64,000 nt of DNA from Liolophura sinensis (lineage: Eukaryota; Mollusca; Polyplacophora; Chitonida; Chitonidae). The position numbers were made by a program, and so were the translations under genes. Every line of letters begins with the position of its first letter. Within the stretch, counting starts at the first letter, position 1. The DNA is taken from assembly GCF_032854445.1 (NCBI RefSeq), contig NC_088302.1, positions 52,606,046 through 52,670,045 on the forward strand, written 5' to 3'. This document shows, piece after piece, positions 14,001-23,300 of the stretch. The notes under the pieces are model-generated. The model ran no database searches. It was not told the origin of the DNA and saw only the letters and a program-made list of their open reading frames with translations.

Positions 14001-14723
14001 TCAGATAAACAAATAAATAAATAAAGACACTTAAGAATATTTCACTTATTTAATGGAAAAAGGAAAAAAAAAAAAAACCCTAAAATCATGTTTGCCCCCC
14101 AAAAAGAAGAATTTTGTACTATTTTTTGTAAGAAAGTAGGTCTTTACAGAACAGTCATGACAGGATACATTTATTTTGCTTGGCTGAAACAAACAAATTA
14201 TGTAGTTGGTCCCTGAACTCTTCAATGGCAGGAGGTAAAATTGCATAATGCTCACTACTAGAGCTCTGTATTCACCATGCTCCAATCCAACAGATGGTAA
14301 TTTAATTGTGTGCATAACCAAACCACTGACACAAAAGCAAGTTGGAACTTGTCATTAAATTATTGTTCACACAGTTCAGTTGTCCTACTAATTGAATGAA
14401 ATTAGGGCGTGCTCTATTTCATGCCAGTGGCATTCAACAAATCACATCTAAACGCAGCTTACGTAATATGTCTTCTTCTATTTTCATTCTGCGTCAAATT
14501 TGACTTGTCAAATTTTGACATACTTTACCTTGTTATTGGGGTTTATGGAAAGTGACTCTAACATTGGAATTGTGATGTTACTAGTTGACCAGTAAACACA
14601 TGTGATATCTCTGTGTGTTGTAGTGAACAATTGCTGTACCAGGAACATCAGAAACAGTTGGCTCAGGAGGCAGAGAAAAAACCAGAGGAAAAATCTCGCT
14701 CGAGGATGTGTACAGTGATGTAG
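1459..14723 (+). CDS. TTC24: Tetratricopeptide repeat protein 24 orthologue (11 coding exons)
   Basis: Joined exons: 1459-2095, 4007-4222, 4461-4589, 5155-5408, 9471-9568, 10241-10444, 10959-11192, 11632-11780, 12617-13204, 13620-13731, 14624-14723. They give 906 aa with every intron phase compatible and AG/GT at every junction. Residues 1 to about 400 are TPR helices. Match to human TTC24, as I recall it, is clear: [43 protein letters not shown] and [11 protein letters not shown] each have counterparts in the same order. Residues about 412-906 are low-complexity and rich in Glu, Asp and Ser, longer than the human tail (human is about 580 aa in total). The protein ends RMCTVM, a possible CaaX box. 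TPR proteins are scaffolds; no specific role of TTC24 is known to me. Exons 5 to 11 rest on splice consensus and phase more than on homology. Confidence 0.88.
3138..3695 (+). repeat. Minisatellite, 22/44 bp unit (TTC24 intron 1)
   Basis: About 25 copies of a 22 bp unit of the type gagtaataaccagtacaaca. From about 3420 on, two variants alternate (one with 'aatgaccagcacaaaaatg', one with 'aatagccagtacagcaatg'), giving a 44 bp higher-order unit. Confidence 0.9.
4007..4222 (+). CDS. TTC24: TTC24 coding exon 2
   Basis: Residues 213-284. It opens with [13 protein letters not shown] after tttacag and includes [15 protein letters not shown], the best conserved TPR block of the family. The donor gtacac follows ...KY-g, phase 1 on both sides. 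Confidence 0.92.
4461..4589 (+). CDS. TTC24: TTC24 coding exon 3
   Basis: Residues 285-327: begins [20 protein letters not shown] and ends [10 protein letters not shown], phase 1 on both sides, donor gtaagt. A 5'-truncated SINE begins about 10 nt beyond the donor. Confidence 0.92.
4600..4807 (+). mobile_element. tRNA-derived SINE, 5'-truncated
   Basis: Matches the full copy at 6262-6520 from 'gacccaggagcctctcacc' through 'aacctgcagatgg' and 'gctctgcccggtttt' to the end 'gtaaaacaccaatcaaat' and AAATAAATA tail. It lacks the tRNA-like head. It lies just after the TTC24 exon 3 donor. Confidence 0.9.
5155..5408 (+). CDS. TTC24: TTC24 coding exon 4
   Basis: Residues 328-412: [20 protein letters not shown], then a TPR helix, then [15 protein letters not shown], which corresponds to the last conserved block of human TTC24. 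It ends in phase 0 at ...PTQM before gtaagt. The TPR region ends here. Confidence 0.9.
6262..6520 (+). mobile_element. Full-length tRNA-derived SINE with target-site duplication
   Basis: The head reads ggcctccgtggctcagtcgg, a tRNA-like box A region, with a box B-like 'gagttcaagtcc' downstream. The body has 'gggtttcccccgggctctgc' and the tail is 'gtaaaacaccaatcaaat' plus AATAAA repeats. A 12 bp duplication, cttaaaccaagt, flanks it at 6250-6261 and 6521-6532, as expected for LINE-driven insertion. It sits in TTC24 intron 4. Confidence 0.95.
8030..8180 (+). repeat. Short degenerate tandem repeat, about 50 bp unit
   Basis: About three to four imperfect copies around 'gatttaatgctgtagtctaa'. A similar small array with 'gatcaaactttgcacacag' follows at about 8350-8450, before the large 50 bp array. 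Confidence 0.6.
8471..9465 (+). repeat. Minisatellite, 50 bp unit, ending at the TTC24 exon 5 acceptor
   Basis: About 19-20 copies of a unit containing 'gggcatgttttgctggtaca' and 'atcacagtatgtcattaca', period 50 with a few 51 bp units. The final partial copy runs into tttccactgtag, the acceptor of TTC24 exon 5. Long overlapping open frames across it are a by-product of the repeat. Confidence 0.95.
9471..9568 (+). CDS. TTC24: TTC24 coding exon 5 (linker, inferred)
   Basis: Open frame [20 protein letters not shown] and onward for 32 codons between ccactgtag and gtaatc. It begins in phase 0 and ends in phase 2, exactly what exons 4 and 6 need. Its acceptor directly abuts the 50 bp tandem array. 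No homology recognised; called from splice signals and phase. Confidence 0.65.
9751..9895 (+). mobile_element. Diverged SINE fragment
   Basis: Degraded copy of the 3' half of the SINE: 'ggtttgtcagctaactgac', 'ttttctccaaccataatctg', then 'gtgtttaacaccaattaaat'. It lies in TTC24 intron 5. Confidence 0.65.
10241..10444 (+). CDS. TTC24: TTC24 coding exon 6 (inferred)
   Basis: The frame joined in phase 2 reads [20 protein letters not shown], later [15 protein letters not shown], and ends SKYEEAI before a gtacat donor. A competing frame over the same bases is open too, but only this one fits the phases of both neighbours and runs into the acidic exon 7 frame. Confidence 0.7.
10959..11192 (+). CDS. 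TTC24: TTC24 coding exon 7 (acidic segment)
   Basis: After tattgcag the frame reads [18 protein letters not shown] and continues as a Ser/Glu/Asp-rich stretch with repeated SSEE, SDEE and SEEY motifs (about residues 513-560), then [14 protein letters not shown]. Phase 2 on both sides. Strongly acidic, probably disordered, with many possible CK2-type phosphorylation sites. Confidence 0.78.
11632..11780 (+). CDS. TTC24: TTC24 coding exon 8 (inferred)
   Basis: Phase 2 start, phase 1 end. Reads [20 protein letters not shown] then a polar stretch ending TIQP-g before gtttgt. The donor is weak (GTTTGT) but the next exon resumes the same kind of polar sequence. Confidence 0.65.
12617..13204 (+). 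CDS. TTC24: TTC24 coding exon 9 (long disordered segment)
   Basis: 196 codons with no stop, joined in phase 1 on both sides. Polar and acidic throughout, for example [15 protein letters not shown]; near the end it has [18 protein letters not shown] and [12 protein letters not shown]+C is clearly above the flanking introns. The PDYAEIDF stretch resembles a tyrosine-based signalling motif, but that is only suggestive. Donor is again GTTTGT. Confidence 0.75.
13620..13731 (+). CDS. TTC24: TTC24 coding exon 10
   Basis: Phase 1 start and phase 2 end. Reads [20 protein letters not shown], then [17 protein letters not shown], before a gtaagg donor. A TA run and a pyrimidine tract precede the acceptor ctgtacaag. 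Confidence 0.7.
13888..14024 (+). mobile_element. SINE 3' fragment
   Basis: Retains 'aacctgcagatggccttgag', 'tgaaatattcttgagtactt', 'aaaacaccaatcagataaac' and an AAATAAATAAATA tail. It lies in TTC24 intron 10. Confidence 0.85.
14624..14723 (+). CDS. TTC24: TTC24 last coding exon with C-terminal CTVM
   Basis: Joined in phase 2 after ttgtag it reads [20 protein letters not shown], then [12 protein letters not shown] and TAG at 14721-14723. A helical, charged end followed by basic residues and Cys-Thr-Val-Met resembles a farnesylation-type CaaX box. A second frame of the same exon is open up to a donor-like site at 14763. Confidence 0.65.
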
Positions 14724-17000
14724 TTAGCATACCGTCAACTCGTCGGATAGGAGGAATAATAAGTAAGGACTCACATTCTAGTATTTACATGTACTCAGAT
14801 ATGCAGTTTTATTACACCTGAAACTTCCTAATTCAGGAGAAACCACACCGCAGCATGTATGTAATGGGAGACTCGAGAACAATTACACAAAAGGTGCAAA
14901 TGACAGTAGAGCGCATTGTTTCTTCTGTGACGTTGCTGAGCGTGTGTACTTTATATATGTTTTATGAGCACACATACACTGATAATAATAAAAATAATGA
15001 AAGAAATAACAATTGAGTTCATAGCTTTGGACCATCTTGTTACAGGAGGGAAGGAGTTTTAAGAGTTCCCCATTATATACTATTTCATTTGAAACATTTT
15101 AATTTACAAAAGACCTCATTCCAGCATTTGTTCAGTTTGTATGTGGTTAATTGTTTGGTTAAATATATTAGGAGAAATCACATTCAAGTATTTGTGGACT
15201 TTTTAATATGTATTTGTTTTACAGTTATGTAGTACGCTGTTTCACACCTCACACATCTCAGTTCTACAATTCTTTCATTTCTGCACTCTTGTGTCAATTT
15301 TACACTTCATTGTAGTGAAATTATGTAATGTACTTTTTTCACTTTGATGAGGAAGTTGGGAAATACACTGCACAATTCAGTTCTCATGCATATTTCTTGT
15401 GTGATAATACTGATGTATGAAATGATGTAATTGATGAGGTCCAAGCTGTACAACTCAGTTAGAGCAGCAGTTAATGGACTGCTGATCTTGCACCTGATTG
15501 GCTGAAAAAAACTTGTACATGCCCTGGCAGTGATTCATAGTTATGGTCTCTTTTGCGAGCGTGAATAATATTGACGAATGCTGAAGTGTAAATAAAATGA
15601 CTGTGGTAGACAGTATGAAAATGAAAAGGACAATAACCTTTTAGGGGGTATTTCACATGCAGATGACTCTAATGGTGCTGTCATTTTGTATGGCACTGCA
15701 GAAAAGAAAGACAAATTCTGATTACCAGTAGCTAAAATTCTTGGGGAAGTCAATATCATATTATATTTATGAACCATCATACAACAGAATGTAAAAAGAG
15801 GCTGTCTTATCATGTAACTTAATAAAAGAAAATGTCAGTTATTGTGTCACTTCTATGAACAATTGATGCTCTGTTGTTGTTTTTTTTGGGGGGGGGAGGG
15901 GGGGGTAACAATATCAGAAGCAGGACAGTTGTATGTTCCTGCAGTAGATAGAGTAATGTGTTCAGAGAACTTGTGAACACTTACACGTGTGTTAATGCTA
16001 CAGCCTCACAATATTTTGACCACATCTGAAACTGACGCAGAGAACATTTCCTGTTGGTCGAGTTAATTTTTCCTGTTATACTGGAAAATTGATACTGGAA
16101 AGGTCATTTGATCACAGATTTGAAATGTGTAACTAATACTTTAACCTAATGTTAGTTTGAGGTTTTCAGGTAAAAGAAATTTATGCCTTGACAATTTAGT
16201 TGTCAGCAAAAACTACTGATGTATGTCAGTTGATTTCATTTCTCATGTCAAAACGGCATCTGTGAAGGAATAATTTTATTTTTAACTTTTGTTTTTATCT
16301 CTTTTGATGTACAAGTATGTAATTGTACTCTAATTTATTTTCAACATGTCACCATGCATTGAATGACACAATTATAACCAGAGTTCGTACACAGTAAAGA
16401 TTTCCTTGCGTTTTCAAGGCTTTTCCAGACTTGAAATTCACATTTTCCAGTCTTCTTGGCAAAAAATAATCAGGGCTTAATGCAAGATTGAATCAATGTG
16501 ACCTTAATTTGCTGAACTTTTTGGTTTCTCTTTTTTTCACATATACACACCAGTGTACATTGCATCATTCAGTTTCACATGTGTTGAAAAGCAGACTTCC
16601 CCAAGAAAATGTCAGCATACTATGACTGCTTAGGCCCACATACAAACACCCTGATTTTCCTCACAATTCAAGGCCTGGAAAAGTTACTTTTAAATTCTAG
16701 GCTCTTTTCAAGGCTTTGTATGAACCTTGTATAACATTCTCCAGATCAGTCTGCAGTTAACATTAAAGTCAATGTTGTCTTTCAATATTTATTGTGAAAA
16801 GCTGAGTGTCAATCTGACCACTTTTTGAAGATAGTAATGACTTAAGCCCAGAATCCACTGACAAGTATCCATTAACAAATGGTAATGATGGTAATGTGTG
16901 CATGGAATTTATGACTGAAGTATGGTATTATTAAAACATTCATTGTTCATCAGTTTTATGATGTACATGATTTTATTGATATTCTGCAATGGGTTTATCT

Positions 17001-17042
<42 letters not shown>

Positions 17043-18167
17043 CTTTTATGAGCATAATGAAAATGTTCATACACAGAACTTGTATTACATTCCATATTAT
17101 TTATTGGACTTAATTTGGGAATATGATGGAAATCAGACCAAAATATTTCCTTATGAAGTGAGTGGTTCTTTTAAAACAGGTCCTTTCATAATCTTGACAC
17201 AGTAACAGTACGAAAGTGCCATCAGTTTTTCTATTTTATACGTCACGTTATCAAAATTGACAGTGCCTGTTTCTACTTTGTGACTTCAGCTTCTATATTG
17301 GAAACATTTATTGCATTTGCTATTACTATATATCAACATGTATCTATGTATTTTGTTGATCTGTGATATTAGTGAGAATTAAAGATGTTTTGTATGTAAA
17401 GTTTGCCAGATGCATTTGTGTTTATTTTTTTCAAAGAGAACATGTTTATCTCCTGTAGCATGTGCCGCTGGAAACTGGGTCAAGATTGAATGCTTATTTC
17501 CAAGATCTATCCAGTAGGATTTCCTTTAGCTTTCACATAGGGCAATATATGATAGCAGGTGTTCATGTGACGTGGACGTGGTGTTCAAGTGACATACTAA
17601 CTTTGCAGAAAAAACTGCCACTAGAAGGCTGTTTCTGTTACACCTATTCCCAGAAGGTGGATCTGGACATTCGTGTTATCTCACTTTTAACGTTACATAT
17701 ATAAGGTCGAAAACTCAAGAAGACGAAAGTCTGAAGCTTGAAAAAAACATTGCACTTTTCCGGTTTATACCGTTTATGCATGTAAAAGCTGAGGGCACTA
17801 GATGTACAAGCCGTAGCTTTTTTTGATACACCAACCCTAACATTTACCTTAACACTGATTCTAATACACCATACACTATGTAGTGAATTTAGTAATTTAC
17901 ATCAGTGATGGAAAATCTCTCTCATGTTATTGTACTTTACATGTATGCAATACCTGAGCTCAGTACAATATTTCTTGGAGATACCACCACAAACATTTAC
18001 CTTAACATTACTTTTACTCAAATTTTTACTGGCCGTGTACTATAAGTGTAGCAGACTCGGAGACCAAATAAATAGTCACACAGGGAATGAAAATACCTCC
18101 CCTCCAATGATAGCAACATACACGACAAAACCACAAAATTCATGGAATGGCTCTTTTTTCTTCCCCT
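14724..18167. other. TTC24 3'UTR and intergenic spacer
   Basis: No further coding exon is supported. An AATAAA at 15591-15596 is a plausible TTC24 polyadenylation signal, about 870 nt after the stop. The rest is A+T-rich, with a poly-G tract near 15890 and a TA run at about 17003-17037. TTC24 and GNB5 point toward each other across this spacer. Confidence 0.4.
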
Positions 18168-20314
18168 TTTATTGAACAGAGTATCAAATAGTGAGATTGC
18201 CTAATTATTCAGTAGCGAAAGGCTTCAATAAATAAAACAAGGTTTCTGATGAAAAAAAGCTTGAGATCTGAGGTCAAGAAAAGAAAAGAAATACATATAT
18301 ATATATATATATATATTATGCAAAAAAATTAAATATATTGTCTGCCAGAAGCACAGGGTGGATTCATCCTTTCTGTCAAAATAAATGGTCCATACATATG
18401 CAACCCTAGGATATTTTCAATGAGAGAAACTATGTGGAACTACAACATGGGTAACTTTCCAAAAGTGTCTTGTTGAGATTAAAACAAGAACAAAAAACTA
18501 AGCACAAATTTCATAAAGTCATGGCATTCATCAAACAAAACAGTAACAGCTATTTGTTTTACATCTTGTCTCCGAAAGTTAGTACACTGTGGCATTAATT
18601 AACTTAAAATACCAATATGACAATTGCTATCAGGGGAGTTAACTGAGTGAAAGAGTAGCTAAGACATTGATTATCTCCCCTTACCATGAACCAAAGCCCA
18701 CACGAAATGACCATTGTAATAATCACTAAATGACATCTAGAAAACTACTGAACTCTTTGTACAAGTGAACACATTGTAGGTGGCATTGTGTGGCAGGTGC
18801 TATGTTGGCATCAAGCCCCACACCAAACATATCCCATGTCACAGTCACACTGAATCAATCTAGCATACCACTATCTAACATCACTTATTTACTGAGCTTC
18901 TTGCATTCTTTTTTGATTTGCTAAATACATAAATGTCTAAGCCCTTTTAACAATATGCATGCAGTTTTGCATACATGAAATGCTGCATGCGCTTTGAAAA
19001 ACTGACCTGTGTTACCTTCACTCAAGACCTGGTCTACACTTCCATTTATCACGTCCACTAACAACAGAACCAATCAGTGAACAACTTGTATATGCTTTAC
19101 ACACCAAGCTACCAAATGATACATGCCGTAAGATATGCATGATTAATCAGGCAACCACACACTTCCTGTATATGCACAAAACAGATACACATCTATCAAA
19201 ACTGTAATGAAAATTTCAACTATGACATTATTTACATTTTAACAAGTACAAAAATTAATATAATAACATCTCCCATGATTTCACAACTTTGTCAATGCAA
19301 ACTGGGCATGCAGTTGTATATCTGTAGTGTTGATTCTACGGACTGGGAGGCTATTTACTGCCTCTCACCTGAAATTATTAATGCTTAAATTTTAACTATG
19401 ATGTAAGTAAACCTTTCTGACAGAATGGAGTGCGAACGCTGTAGTTAAAAGTTACTTCAGTAAGTAATCCAAAATATCAAGAAGATATCCATAACCTGTT
19501 GTTCTGTAACAAGTAAATAACACATACAATATTTATCATATAATTGTCCTAGATTTAACAGAATTAAGGCAATACATGTGAAGAGAAAAACAAATGCATT
19601 TATATATTGTTTGTAGAATAGATAAATAACATTTTTCTGAGTAAAAATGATCATACATTAATGTCTAATACATAAGATAAAATTCTCCCAATTCATAGAA
19701 ATAAGTCTGTCTTGGAAATGAAAGAAAAGATTCCATTGAAAGAAGTCTAGCAAGTTAAAATATATAATTGCACATTCCCTTATATACACAGCAGTGTATA
19801 TAAATTATCTCCCCTTGTTCCACAGAGCTCTTCAAATCGACATAGCTTGCTGTAAGGTTCACCTACTGACTGCATGCCATTTAGGAAAAGCACTTCTCAC
19901 AGCTCATACTTTTCATAACTTTCTCACCTTCTTGAAAGATAACATTCCAAAAATTACATTTATGAAGTTTATGCACGATACAAATATCTTTTACAAAACA
20001 TAAATAAACACCCATGTAAATGTAGACACATTTCTGTAAAATGCAAATGGTCCCTAAAAATTATAGCCACACAGTGTTGATAATAATAGTGAACCAATAT
20101 TGATGATGTACACTGTAAAAAAAAAAAAAAAAAAAATATGACAAACTGCCTGTAAAAATGACTATTGGCACCTGGGAAATAATATATTGACAAAAAGACC
20201 ATAAAATAACAATGGTCTTTAGCTGTATACAGATGTGCAACACACCTCAAGTCTACATACACTGTGTCCAGAGGATAAAACTATGGAGGCTTCCCACCTA
20301 AGATCACACAAACA
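18168..20314 (-). other. GNB5: Candidate GNB5 3'UTR
   Basis: After the GNB5 stop codon (20317-20315) no coding frame is seen. The minus strand has an AATAAA at 18173-18168, a possible polyadenylation signal that would give a 3'UTR of about 2.1 kb. A nearer site cannot be excluded. A 19 nt A-run lies at about 20118-20136. Confidence 0.3.
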
Positions 20315-20326
20315 TCAAGCCCAGAC
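20315..20326 (-). CDS. GNB5: GNB5 coding exon 10 (V-W-A-stop)
   Basis: After ttcttcag the exon reads GTC TGG GCT TGA, supplying the family C-terminus VWA that exon 9 lacks. Only 12 coding nt, then the 3'UTR. Confidence 0.93.
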   Translation of the reverse strand, partial: VWA

Positions 20327-23300
20327 CTGAAGAAAGAGAAACAACATTTAACAGCAAAACAACACCCATAAAAGAGACATAATTCATTTTTACAAAAAAG
20401 CTGGATACTACAAATAACATTGAAGCAGGTTTGACAAACTACTGAGTACCTCTGTATGCCTGTAAGACAAAAGATTATTTCACGCAATTTAGGAAGATGT
20501 TTTGGGAACAGTATTACTGTATTAAATCGAAATATAATCCAAAATAGCACAAATACTGTCAAGGCATCGTCATTGAATACAAAATAAAAAATATGAATAC
20601 ATTCTTCTACCATCCTGGTTTAATTTTCTTTAACAGATAATTAACTTCTTTCTAGAGATAAAAGTTTTTTTCACATAGTGTATGCAAGGGTTACTTAATT
20701 GTTTCTACGACTGCTTTTTATGCCACAGAAATTCACTCTTTCACAATGTCAGTCAGTTTTGGACTTATACAAAAAGTAACACTATCCCATTACATTTTCA
20801 GACATGTAAAGCTTTGGGGGCATTATCAGCAGCTATGCTTAATTATTACAAGTACCGTAATTATTTCGACAGCAAAAATCTACAGTAAAACTAAGAGTAT
20901 GAATTCTGAATTGGATTTCACACCTAAAATATCAACTGTCTTCCCTTCACCACTGACAATTAATGAATGTTTCTCTCTTACATGCTATCAGCAGTATAAC
21001 TAATTTTAGATATATTATTTCTCACATATTCATTTGGGAACTGGTGTCATTGGTTGTTTTGGAAACGGGTCTTGTGATTATTGATTTGGAACGCCCCTTC
21101 ATGGTTAACAAGTGATATGCAAATATCAGACTTAACACTTAGATTCACATTATATTTCATCCAAGCAGTCACAAACCTAAAACCTTAATGAGAGAGGTGA
21201 TATGTTATAACTTGTACAATGTGCCATAAATTGTCTTATACTTACTCGTAGCGTGTAATCCCAGCTGCCTGTGCAGAGCGCAGTGCCATCTGGTGAAACG
21301 CCCAGACAACTAACCCTGTTCTCATGACCATACAGTATACTGATTCGGTTCCCCTTCAGAACATCCCATACATTGACTGTGTAGTCGTTGTAACCTCCAT
21401 ACAGGATACGACCTGTCAAACAAAATACTCCTTTGTTACCTTAAGCTTTTTGTCCCATGAACACATATCAACACATCCAAAACACTACTCAGCATGGCAC
21501 AGTACGTTCAACATGGCACAGTATGTTCAGCATGGCACAGTATGTTCAGCACAACACATCATTATTTAATGTTATTTCCTTTTTCATTTAATGCTGTATA
21601 CATTGTACACGCCTTGTAATGAAACACATAAATTTCAGGGGCACATATTCAACAGGTCTTCGACAGAAGTTTGATGGAAAAACAAATCTAGCAAATCAAA
21701 AACTGATTTTAGATTTCTTATTATCTTATGAATATCTTTAACAATTTCACATGCCTGAACCATACAAGATTCAGGAGAAAGGATCATTTCTCTAAACTAT
21801 ATGTATGAAGATATATGAAGACAAGTACATATTTACACAACAGAAAGGCTTTCACATAAACGGTGATCAGAACTCATAGTAATACAGACGTGGCACAAAG
21901 GTGAATAAAGACAATTCTGGCATATGAAACCTTCTGTAGTGCAAATCTTTGCACATGTTTGCACATGAAGCTATGATAGAGGTAGTACCTACCACTGACA
22001 GAGAAGTCGACTGAGTTACAGCCAAAGATGATGCTCTCCTTCTTGTAACAGTTCACCTCCCTGTCTGCCCGCAGATCAAACAGTCGACACTAGACATAAA
22101 GAGCATAGGGTAGGTGTAATACGCCTGAGAAGGCTATGTGTTAAGGGCTATCACATCACTTCTTGTAACAGGTCACCTCCCTGTCTGCCCACAGATCAAA
22201 CAGTTGACACTAGACATAAAGAGCATAGAGTAGGTGTAATACGCCTGAGAAGGCTATGTGTTAAGAGCTATCACATCACTTCTTGTAACAGGTCACCTCC
22301 CTGTCTGCCTGCAGATCAAACAGTCCACACTAGACATAAAGAGCACAGAGTAGGTGTAATACGCCTGAGAAGGCTATGTGTAAAGAGCTATCACATCACT
22401 TCTTGTAACACTTCATCTCCCTGTCTGCCTGCAGATCAAACAGTCGACACTAGACATAAAGAGCACAGAGTAGGTGTAATACGCCTGAGAAGGCTATGTG
22501 TAAAGAGCTATCACATCACTTCTTGTAACAGGTCACCTCCCTGTCTGCCCACAGATCAAACAGTCCACACTAGACATAAAGAGCATAGGGTAGGTGTAAT
22601 ACGCCTGAGAAGGCTATGTGTTAAGAGCTATCACATCACTTCTTGTAACAGGTCACCTCCCTGTCTGCCCACAGATCAAACAGTCCACACTAGACATAAA
22701 GAGCACAGAGTAGGTGTAATAAGCATGAGAAGGCTATGTGTTAAGAGCTATCACATCACTTCTTGTAACAGGTCACCTCCCTGTCTGCCTGCAGATCAAA
22801 CAGTCCACACTAGACATAAAGAGCACAGAGTAGGTGTAATATGCCTGAGAAGGCTATGTGTTAAGGGCTATCACATCACTTCTTGTAACAGTTCACCTCC
22901 CTATCTACCCACAGATCAAACAGTCGACACTAGACATAAAGAGCATAGGGTAGGTGTAATACGCCTGAGAAGGCTATGTGTTAAGAGCTATCACATCACT
23001 TCTTGTAACAGGTCACCTCCCTGTCTGCCTGCAGATCAAACAGTCGACACTAGACATAAAGAGCATAGGGTAGGTGTAATACGCCTGAGAAGGCTATGTG
23101 TTAAGAGCTATCACATCACTTCTTGTAACAGTTGACCTCCCTGTCTGCCCGCAGATCAAACAGTCCACACTAGACATAAAGAGCATAGGGTAGGTGTAAT
23201 ACGCCTGAGAAGGCTATGTGTTAAGAGCTATCACATCACTTCTTGTAACAGTTCATCTCCCTGTCTGCCCGCAGATCAAACAGTCCACACTAGACATAAA

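Noticed and set aside
22725-23135. Plus-strand 136-codon frame with a 40-residue repeat
   Set aside because: Antisense reading of the GNB5 exon 8 array.
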